The notes beneath the pieces are model-generated. The model ran no database searches and was not told where the DNA came from. It was given only the letters and a program-made list of their open reading frames with translations. 64,000 nucleotides of DNA, from NCBI GenBank assembly GCA_907163375.1, contig CAJQUW010006277.1:62001-126000 (forward strand), written 5' to 3'. Position 1 is the stretch's first letter, and the number at the start of each line of letters is the position of its first letter. The DNA is from Prostheceraeus crozeri. Lineage: Eukaryota > Platyhelminthes > Polycladida > Euryleptidae. The position numbers and the translations under genes are program-made. Positions 56,563 to 64,000 of this stretch are shown piece after piece.

Positions 56563-58515
56563 CTAAAAACAGCGACAAAAAACGCGTACGTGGGGAAGGG
56601 GCAAAACTGACAGATGTCGTGAATTATACTCACACACTGCTCTTAAAAGCTGCTGACTGAAGGCTCTGTGATTGTCCGGAACTTTATATTTCATCCAAGT
56701 GCTTTTGAAGTCGCAATGCACGCTTTCAAAGGACTGTTCGGACCAACAGCCCAATCCTGTCTGCTGACGGCGGCAAAATTCTTCCACGTGAAAATATATC
56801 GCGTGAATTTTGGGCGTAACTGGAATGTGCAGATTGTCATACGCCCTCTTGAAAATTTCAATTTTTTGAACGTATTTGTGGTCCAAGTCTTTAGAAAAAC
56901 ATGAATAAATGACATCATTGAGTGCGCGAAATGCCAGAATAAAGTTTTTGCAGTCAACTGGAGAGATTTCCTCCAAGACATCAATGCTCTGTAACAACTT
57001 TCGGCATGAGTTGCCATTGAAGGAACCGCCGTGTATAGCCTCACGAGTAACATGAACAGCATCCGTCCATAAATGACTATTGGGCCAGACGTTCGTCAGA
57101 TGTTTGTATAGAGTGTTGACTGAACCCAGAAGTAGATGCAGTTCTGGCGGTGGAATTATATCCAGTATCGAGGTATCATCGGCATTTTTAAAGATAGGAG
57201 GATGGATTGTGTTGCCGAATTCCTTTGCTTGAGATACATCTTTACCTGAGTCAACAAAGGACCAGTATTGAGCTCGGATGGTTCCGAGGGTGCGAGGTCG
57301 ACCTTTCTTTCCCAAACAGCTTTTTGGGACATCGCACCAGCTGCAAGGGTGTGAGGAAGAGTGCGACATGAGTCCCAGCATAATATTTGCTAGCTTAAGG
57401 TCCATGGAGCACGTGTACGGGGTCAAGGCTTCTGGATCATTTGCAAGCTTGAGAATATTCCATAGGGTAAGTATGTTTCTATAATTCTCGGGAATATCTT
57501 TGACAATGGCCAAAATGAAAGTTTTTTTGACACCAGAATCTTTGAAGTGATGTACACCGGCTGCGACACGATGATTTTCGGTGTTAAAAAATGATGATTG
57601 CACAGTAAGGCAAACTTTCAAAAATTCTCCTCCACCATCAATACCAATGGTTGAGCGTATTTGGCTTGAGTCATAATTTCTTTGTTCGACAATGCACTGT
57701 TTGAGATCTTCAAGTGAACGACAAAAGACAACACTTCCGAAGCTATTGCTAGGCGTCGCATTAGAACTGGTTGTTACGAATGAGTGGTCTTCAACAACGA
57801 AATGTCCATCTAATCGGTGATTCATTTCTTTCAATTTCTCTTTTAAATTTACTTCTACTGCAGATCTCTGTCCAATTGCCGATCCAAGATGTTTACTCAA
57901 CGTATGAGTTCGGTTCGTACTCAAATTCATCTCTGTTTGAATTCTGTGCATATCATGAGAACTGATCGGTAGACACGAAGATGATGGAGACGTGGATAAA
58001 TTTACACATCTACCATTAGGCGAAGCAAAAGAAAATGTATCTACTGAGCCTGGAACTTGTCTCTTTTTCTCCAGCACTACCGACGAAACAAGTTTTTCTT
58101 TAGTCTCTGAGGAAGATGCGATGTTTAATAAATTAACGTGCCTTTTGTTTGCTGAACATGTATGCGGCTTTCCACGCCCAAGAACCAGAAAACAGTGCGA
58201 ACAAATTTTCATCGCTTCAGTCTTACCGGATTTCGAAGGGTTATGAACGGAGGATGTTTTGGGTCCAGGTTTTCTAGCGACGAGAACGACGGAGGACGCC
58301 GTGAGATTAGAGGCAGTTGACGCTCCGGCGTGTTCACACACTTTGCAATTGCAGACGGTGTTTGAGGAAGATCGAGCAGGCCGTTCGGTCAATGAGGAGT
58401 GATCGCGTGAAATTTTGTTTGCCATATTCGTATACAATGGTGTAGCAGTTGCTACATAACACTGTCGGTAGCCTGACATCGTCTTCGTCGAAGCCACAGA
58501 GGATGTGCTCTTCAA
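56563..58515 (-). CDS. CAC-1 transposase, main open frame
   Basis: A 650-residue frame, a distant relative of the CAC-2 transposase. Zinc ligands: CNCKVC (55-60), CSHC (105-108) and H118-T-C120. The catalytic part shows IGIDGGGEFLKVCLT (D293), SMDLKLANIMLGL (D372), PCSWC (C391, C394), IPPPELHLLLG (454-464), PKIHAIYFHVEEF (568-580) and GCWSEQSFESVH (589-600; E593/E597). These blocks align in order and spacing with DSS, VDLKMVNFLLG, CFLC, PPLHIKLG, VKLHYLYSHLDKF and DEQGERFH of CAC-2. The family is common but unnamed in invertebrates. The natural N-terminus (from 58,624) is in another frame, so the first ~40 residues here are probably not protein. Confidence 0.8.
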   Translation of the reverse strand: MKSTSSVASTKTMSGYRQCYVATATPLYTNMANKISRDHSSLTERPARSSSNTVCNCKVCEHAGASTASNLTASSVVLVARKPGPKTSSVHNPSKSGKTEAMKICSHCFLVLGRGKPHTCSANKRHVNLLNIASSSETKEKLVSSVVLEKKRQVPGSVDTFSFASPNGRCVNLSTSPSSSCLPISSHDMHRIQTEMNLSTNRTHTLSKHLGSAIGQRSAVEVNLKEKLKEMNHRLDGHFVVEDHSFVTTSSNATPSNSFGSVVFCRSLEDLKQCIVEQRNYDSSQIRSTIGIDGGGEFLKVCLTVQSSFFNTENHRVAAGVHHFKDSGVKKTFILAIVKDIPENYRNILTLWNILKLANDPEALTPYTCSMDLKLANIMLGLMSHSSSHPCSWCDVPKSCLGKKGRPRTLGTIRAQYWSFVDSGKDVSQAKEFGNTIHPPIFKNADDTSILDIIPPPELHLLLGSVNTLYKHLTNVWPNSHLWTDAVHVTREAIHGGSFNGNSCRKLLQSIDVLEEISPVDCKNFILAFRALNDVIYSCFSKDLDHKYVQKIEIFKRAYDNLHIPVTPKIHAIYFHVEEFCRRQQTGLGCWSEQSFESVHCDFKSTWMKYKVPDNHRAFSQQLLRAVCEYNSRHLSVLPLPHVRVFCRCF

Positions 58516-58624
58516 TGATATTTTGAGCTTGTGAAGAAATGTTTCTCATCACTTTCGTTTTGCTGAAACACAGCAGACACACAGCTTTCCTGCATTCGTC
58601 GTGATTTCTCGTACTGTTCGGCAT
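58334..58624 (-). CDS. CAC-1 transposase N-terminal zinc segment
   Basis: From ATG 58,624: MPNSTRNHDECRKAVCLLCF, then RLPTVLCSNCYTIVYEYGK. The two CxxC pairs (CLLC and CSNC, 40 residues apart) form the first zinc cluster of this family; NCKVC in the main frame is the second. The frame overlaps the main frame by about 180 bases and ends in a stop at 58,334. The switch would occur between about 58,430 and 58,380, by a net +1 shift or, less likely, a small intron. Confidence 0.65.
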   Translation of the reverse strand: MPNSTRNHDECRKAVCLLCFSKTKVMRNISSQAQNIIEEHILCGFDEDDVRLPTVLCSNCYTIVYEYGKQNFTRSLLIDRTACSIFLKHRLQLQSV

Positions 58625-58778
58625 ATTGAACTGCAATGTGAAGCACGGCACTGAACGAATGTCACTGAAGTAATGGCATGAGACCGCGAGCAAACGCTAT
58701 CAACAGAATGACAATTGACGTCACCAATAATTTTAATTGGATAAAATTAATCCAATTAGCTATATAATAAGTACTTGA

Positions 58779-59842
58779 TTGTTTTATTACTTACATTATT
58801 AAAAAGTAGTATAAAATTCAATTAGCTATATAATAAGTACTAAAATCAAATTATTCATAAAGACGTCGATCGATTTTTTAAATTTTTGCTTTAATCAACT
58901 TCTACAAGCCTACTCTCATCCTTGCAGCAAAAATATTTTGAGTTCTAATTCCTTCGACCAATTATTAGAACAATTATTATTATTCATTAATAGAAAAAAG
59001 GTAAAAAAACGGAAAAATCAAATTATTCATAAAGACGTCGATCGATTTTTTTAATTTTTGTTTTAATCAACTTCTTCAAGCCTACTCTCATCCTTGCAGC
59101 AAAAATATTTTGAGTTCTAATTCCTTCGACCAATTATTAGAACAATTATTATTATTCATTAATAGAAAAAAGGTAAAAAACGAAAAAATCAAATTATTCA
59201 TAAAGACGTCGATCGATTTTTTTAATTTTTGTTTTAATCAACTTCTTTAAGCCTACTCTCATCCTTGCAGCAAAAATATTTTGAGTTCTAATTCCTTCGA
59301 CCAATTATTAGAACAATTATTATTATTCATTAATAGAAAAAAGGTAAAAAAACGGAAAAATCAAATTATTCATAAAGACGTCGATCGATTTTTTTAATTT
59401 TTGCTTTAATCAACTTCTACAAGCCTACTCTCATCCTTGCAGCAAAAATATTTTGAGTTCTAATTCCTTCGACCAATTATTAGAACAATTATTATTATTC
59501 ATTAATAGAAAAAAGGTAAAAAAACGAAAAAATCAAATTATTCATAAAGACGTCGATCGATTTTTTTAATTTTTGTTTTAATCAACTTCTTCAAGCCTAC
59601 TCTCATCCTTGCAGCAAAAATATTTTGAGTTCTAATTCCTTCGACCAATTATTAGAACAATTATTATTATTCATTAATAGAAAAAAGGTAAAAAAACGGA
59701 AAAATCAAATTATTCATAAAGACGTCGATCGATTTTTTTAATTTTTGTTTTAATCAACTTCTTCAAGCCTACTCTCATCCTTGCAGCAAAATTATTTTGA
59801 GTTCTAATTCCTTCGACCAAAAGTGGATTCAGGCACACCGTG
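58779..59842 (-). repeat. CAC-1 right TIR: six tandem units
   Basis: Inverted version of the left TIR. GACGTCGATCGAT recurs about every 172 bases (near 58,862, 59,034, 59,204, 59,377, 59,549 and 59,721), six units against four on the left. Units differ mainly in A/T run lengths and at a few bases (CTTCTTCAAG or CTTCTACAAG). Confidence 0.85.
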
Positions 59843-59846
59843 AGAC

Positions 59847-60539
59847 ATTTTCTTGTGTGAACGCTTCCTTAGAAGCTGTCAATAGCTCAACTTGGCCATC
59901 GAAGATGCATCTCTCCAGACTGCCAAAGGCTAATGGACTCTTCTGTCGTGGTTAGCAAATGCAGCATCTAACTGCGAGAATTTTGTGAAGCTTTTTAATT
60001 TCTGCATTTCTTCATGTAGTTCGGAGACTGGTATGATGAATGTCAAGCCGCATCTCAATCTGCTTTTTGTTGTAGTCTTCGATTTAGTAATTTCCTCAGA
60101 AACCATTACTGATTAATGACTATATAACCAACCTTGCTAGAATATGGACGACGTTTCTCAACAGCTGGCAATTTTTGCCGAATGACAAGATCAAGATTAT
60201 ATGATCAATAGTTGGATGCGCTTGTGCTTGCAAACTAAAACTTCATCTGAGTGATGACTGCATACTTGGCATGTGAAGCGATGATTTCTGAGTCCTCTTA
60301 TGATAATTTGCAATGTTCTCGTTATAATTAGTGTAGCATGATTTGATGAAGGAAAAGGTCATTTTTATTTGATGTAGGTTTTATAATCAATATCGTAATT
60401 CATTTGACAATTGCGATCTCAATCTCTAAACAGTTAATAATTGGGCATGTCAGTAAGGGTAAAGATTATGATTTACCGCAAACCAAAATCTGATGCATTG
60501 TATCCTTCTATCAAAGTATCTGTATTCATCCCTGCACCA
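59847..60539. other. Stretch right of CAC-1, nothing recognised
   Basis: AT-rich, no motif or named repeat. Confidence 0.4.
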
Positions 60540-60728
60540 CCCAAGACTCAGAGCCATCCTAGAAGTAGGGGTGGGGCAGCCTTCAAACATTCGTAACTCT
60601 CACCAAGTTAGGGGCAGTCACCTCTAGTGAGATCGGTGGTACCTCCCGAGAAGGACAGACTCGAACACTGGCCCTTCTGCCCTTCCATACTGAAGAGCGT
60701 CCCTTAACCGACTGAGCTATCCTACCAA
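60540..60728 (-). repeat. SINE-C copy (tRNA-derived, third family)
   Basis: Minus strand TTGGTAGGATAGCTCAGTCG (A box) and CCAGTGTTCGAGTCTGTCC (B box) at tRNA spacing, then a distinctive body with GGGAGGTACCACCGATCTCA and GTGACTGCCCCTAACTTGG. It shares nothing with SINE-A or SINE-B after the B box. The minus-strand ORF 60,583-60,912 is a by-product. Confidence 0.65.
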
Positions 60729-62839
60729 AATTAAGTCTGAAAGTCGGGAATATATTTTGATCATCTTCAGTCATAAGTGGGTCAAGCTGTTCGGAAACAT
60801 TGTGGGTCAAGTTTTCGTGGAAAGTTGGTGGGTCAGGTGGATCGTGGGTTATATATGCTGTGAGTCGAGTGGATCGTTGGTCGAGTTTCGTTGACGCGCC
60901 TCCAACTCTCATGAATATAGAAGAAATGCCGTTTTTCAGCGGTGTGATTCTTCTATTAGCTGAATTGTTAAACGAACATCTATATAGAATTGTCCATTAA
61001 TGCAATGTCTGCTTCTTTAGGACATTCATGGGAAAGCAATGTAGCACACAGTGACGCAAGAATCCCGAAGGCATCCGCAGACGGCGGTTGATATTCTTAC
61101 GTTGAACGGATAGTCGGATTCGTCACAGAGCTACTTGACTTTGACCGAACGAAAAGCAGAAATCTGAATATTTTCAAGAGTCTGAATCATACCTTTCTCG
61201 ATCAAATTTCTTCTGGTTAATTATTTTTGTCTCTGCTGTCTCTGCTGTTGTGATTAAAATCGAGCACATTTGTGGCAAATTGTCAACCGAAATTTGTTAC
61301 AAATGTTGATGTCTTTCGAATAGATAAGATACTTTACGATGTAGCAGTATAATCTGTTGATTGGAAATCGTCGGTGGTTTCTCATATATTTCAAAAATCA
61401 ATGAACAACTTTTTGCTATTTTGCTACCATTAACCGTCTGGGGATTTCTCCTACTCGGTTTCAGTAATATTTACGAGCGAAACTGTGAATGATGCAAGCA
61501 CCGCACATGATGGGAGCTTATCATCTTACCAAAGAAAATCTTGATCATCATGTGTTCATCAGTGTAGCAAATAACCTGTGAGAGAATATTCAACCCCTTA
61601 AAACCTTCCTTATCATTCTTTCCAATGATTATCTCTCAGAGAAAGAGGAAATGATTTGTTTCCAAATTGAATATTATAAATCAGAGATGCTGGCTGACTT
61701 TTCCTTTCTCATTAGTGTACTTTCTCTTATTTACATCTCATTTTAGCGTATTTTAGAGGTGGATGATAAGTAAAATTCCATTTTTGGTTACAGCATTCTC
61801 ATTTAGGAACATTAGCCATTGTCAGTCATATTGAATATATATTAGGATACTTTGAAGGAAAAGGCTAGTGATTACGTGGATTAAAGTACACCTATGCATG
61901 CAAGTATCATCAAAATGTGAAAATATCAACTAATTACCCTTCTTTGTCATATATTGGAATTGTAAGAGTTCAGTGCTAGTGTCAGTGTCGTTTCAAATCA
62001 ACAATCTCCTTAGGAAACTCAAGAAGAAGGAAGCTCATACTGCGTCAAAAACTCGTTCTAGCATTGAAACAAATGTCCTTGAAATTTCAGAGTTGATTCA
62101 AGTATGCGCGGAAAACTAATATGCTAATCAAAATACTGTTCAGCGAGGCCAGACAAGGATATTTGAAGTATTGATCAGCATTGAACTGATCGACTGGTGG
62201 TGAATTATTATAAAGAAAAGTGCAGTTGATATACACTAAGCAACAAAATCTAGATCTTCATGTTGAGAACGAAAATGACATTCACAATTTCTTCAATCAA
62301 CTGCTTATCAGTTGCAGGTGAGTAATTGATCAAGATCGATCTTTTAATGCCTAATTAGCATTGATTGATAATCTAAAAAAAGTGTTTAGAAACACCGATT
62401 CTAGATCATATCTTGCTGGTTGAGCATAGAGTCTTCAGAATCATGAACGTGGAACACTGTGAAACTTTTAACGTCATCGCCAATGCTTCTCAAGTGTGTG
62501 AAGAACTTTTTGCTTCCATCAATATCGATGACAGTCATCCGCTAAGATGTTCGTTCTGTAGCAATCTCTTGCACGGTCCACTCGCTCGACTTCTAAGCTG
62601 CTGCCTCCAAAAGCGAGAACGAAACGTTACTCCAACTCGTTCATAAATTTTGTAAATAGTCTTCTATTTTTATTCTCTGTTTTACTGTCCAACTGTGTCT
62701 TCATACAGCTTTGAGACAATCATGGTTTCTATGCATCTTTACACTACAATATATACTTATTCATTTATTATTATTGCCTTGACAACTGATGTGTGGTGGT
62801 GAGGGTTTGATCCTGCCAATTGACAGAGTCGCGTAAGTG
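60729..62839. other. Mostly AT-rich, no recognised gene
   Basis: GTGGGTCA is reiterated at 60,777-60,850 next to the SINE-C head. A 77-codon ORF (62,413-62,646) has several Cys but no known pattern. A possible short first exon (ATG near 62,258, donor GTGAGT at 62,316) is unsupported. Confidence 0.4.
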
Positions 62840-62899
62840 GCTCGTAGCTCAGTTGGTTAGAGCACAGGTCTAGTTAAACTTGGTCGAATCCTACCAGCC
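62840..62899 (+). pseudogene. tRNA-Thr(AGU)-like pseudogene
   Basis: Acceptor halves GGCTCGT and ACCAGCC pair at 6 of 7 positions; D-arm GCTCAGTTGGTTAGAGC is perfect; the anticodon arm CAGGT-CTAGTTAA-ACTTG reads AGT (Thr). The variable loop and 5' strand of the T stem are missing (TCGAATCC follows the anticodon arm almost directly), so it cannot fold as a normal tRNA. Confidence 0.6.
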
Positions 62900-63319
62900 G
62901 CACATCTTTTGCATGGCAATCTGATCTGTCGTGTATTTAATCTCATTGTTGTTTATCGATCTGTGCATGTACGTGTTCACCGATTCTTGAAAGAGAAGCA
63001 ATAAAGCCATATTACTTGCAAAAAGTACTCGCAAATGAAGGGCAAAATTTTATGAATGAACAAATAACATTTTTTTATTTTTATGTGCGAATATAGTATA
63101 CATTTATTTATAATACAAAATAATTTTTCGTTGACGTCATCATTTGTATTCTAATTGTTGAAACTCATGGGCAGCTGGTTGAGTCAGCACAAAGGTTGGA
63201 TTTCATTTGGAAGCATGAATGCACAAATTACATTGATAGTTGAAAAAAATTTAGAAGAAAGGAAAACCCAATCAAAAAGTGAGCTTTTGGCAGTTAAGAA
63301 ATAATGGAAGGGACATCAG
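62900..63319. other. AT-rich spacer
   Basis: Nothing recognised. Confidence 0.4.
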
Positions 63320-63870
63320 GTGGGCACATTAACCAGAGCGATGCGCTACCTCGTTGGAGAGTCACGGCTAGATGTTAGACGAGAGGTGTGACTGTCAATC
63401 CATCACTTCTGAGGAAGTGGTCGACCATCCTTCAAGTGGTGGAAATGGCGTCTTCAGCCCATTCTCATGCATCTCCACTGCGAGCGGTATGAAGCGTGAT
63501 GATCCTTGGGCACTTCGCTTGCGTGATTCCGCTGCGCGTGAGCGTGATTATCGGAGCTGGATGAGAGGATGTAGGGCCGCTGCACGATCTCGGCTTCAAG
63601 TGGGAAAGGAACACGTCTTCAGGGCGAGCGTGAAATGACGTTGAGGGAGGGGTCTAGCCTCGCTGCCATTTCAGTGGCGAGAAGAACATCCTGGAGGCAA
63701 TCGTGTCGAGCCTACTAGAGTCCGCATCCGACAACATGGTCCCCGCTTGCTTGGGAGACAACAGAAAGGGTACCGCGCTTGACAGGTGTCCAGGGGGTGT
63801 CGACCAAACGTCTTCGATGTGATGACAGTGAATCAGTCGTCGGAATGAACAATTGATGAGCAATTTTCCG
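63320..63870. other. GC-rich block of unknown nature
   Basis: Distinctly GC- and CpG-richer than the rest of the window. It holds an 88-codon ORF on each strand (63,372-63,638 plus; 63,654-63,920 minus), neither with a named domain. Read on the minus strand it gives Arg/Pro/Ser-rich peptides (RPLPQRHFTLALKTCSF). It may be a repeat, part of a rapidly evolving host exon, or a promoter-type CpG region. Confidence 0.35.
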
Positions 63871-64000
63871 CAAGAAAAGGAAGTATTCACAAGAGATTTG
63901 ATCGGCTCACAAATCTGCATCGATCGTTATCTTGATAGCAAATAAATTGTCAATAGTTCAGGAATACAACTCTTCAGCATATTGCGCGATTTCCGCTGGG

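Larger units (their letters stand above)
55784..59842 (-). mobile_element. CAC-1: CACTA-like transposon with tandem-array TIRs, 4,059 bp
   Basis: The termini CACGGTGTGCCTGAATCCAC occur as exact inverted copies at 55,784 and 59,842. Flanking AGAC at 55,780-55,783 and 59,843-59,846 is a 4-bp target duplication. Each terminal inverted repeat is long (left 55,784-56,500, right 58,779-59,842) and consists mainly of head-to-tail copies of a ~172-bp unit. A single transposase gene (58,624-56,563, minus) fills the middle. The TIR copies are very similar to each other, which suggests recent activity or ongoing array homogenisation. Confidence 0.85.

Noticed and set aside
62258-62315. Short signal-peptide-like first exon ending at GTGAGT
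   Set aside because: No continuation exon, no promoter evidence and weak hydrophobicity.
1-64000. Whole-window look for LTR retrotransposons, retroviruses, Polintons, CRISPR arrays and operon-like gene clusters
   Set aside because: No LTR pairs with protease/integrase motifs, capsid genes, spaced short repeats or tightly packed genes were seen by eye; decayed copies could still be missed.

Overview
This window looks like intergenic and intronic DNA from an animal genome, probably a marine invertebrate; the phylum cannot be fixed from the sequence. It is AT-rich, has no operons or bacterial-style genes, contains one clearly spliced exon, and is full of the remains of many transposon classes: RTE/CFDP2-type LINEs, an RLE-type LINE, CR1/Jockey-type LINE scraps, Penelope-like elements, at least three tRNA-derived SINE families, a pogo-type MITE, hAT-like MITEs and CACTA-like DNA transposons. 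No retrovirus, LTR retrotransposon, Polinton or CRISPR array was recognised.

Layout. 1-600: LINE endonuclease scrap. 2.4-5.5 kb: a tRNA-like relic and the first SINE-A copy. 5.58-10.74 kb: inverted repeat arms enclosing a nearly full-length but broken LINE (6.15-9.78 kb, minus) with a SINE-A at its 5' end. 14.1-14.8 kb: Penelope-like element, RT thumb plus GIY-YIG. 21.0-22.2 kb: 3' half of an RLE-type LINE abutting a CR1-like 3' end. 23.5-23.9 kb: CR1/Jockey-like RT scrap. 26.2-27.3 kb: an SRP-RNA-like stretch and a hAT-like MITE. 28.3-28.9 kb: three SINEs in a row. 32.5-33.8 kb: LINE end, then a Penelope-like fragment split by a SINE-A. 34.26-34.37 kb: a host exon of a DDX24/Mak5-type DEAD-box helicase. 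34.5-36.2 kb: more LINE and Penelope scraps. 42.8 kb: a possible terminal exon of unknown identity. 53.9-54.5 kb: Penelope-like fragment with a hammerhead-like 3' hairpin. 60.5-64 kb: a third SINE family, a tRNA-Thr-like pseudogene and a GC-rich block of unknown nature.

The main result is a pair of CACTA-like DNA transposons 4.6 kb apart, both transcribed on the minus strand. Element CAC-2 (47,903-51,137) has CACTGG termini, an imperfect inverted repeat of about 110 bp and a 3-bp target duplication (TTA). Element CAC-1 (55,784-59,842) has CACGGTG termini, a 4-bp duplication (AGAC), and terminal inverted repeats built from tandem arrays of a ~172-bp unit, four units on one side and six on the other. 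Their long ORFs (531 and 650 residues) are very different in sequence but share the same motif order: an N-terminal zinc cluster, a first Asp, DLK-x2-N-x2-LG followed by CxxC, a PP..H block, a K[IL]H block and an E-rich EQ..E...H block. They read as two deep branches of one animal DDE-type transposase superfamily. Both keep long open frames and matching ends, so they are the youngest-looking autonomous elements in the window, although each has a reading-frame break after the N-terminal zinc cluster.

Apart from the helicase exon, no host protein could be named. Long stretches (14.8-21.0, 36.2-46.4, 51.5-53.9 kb) are AT-rich with no recognisable coding content and are probably introns or intergenic DNA.
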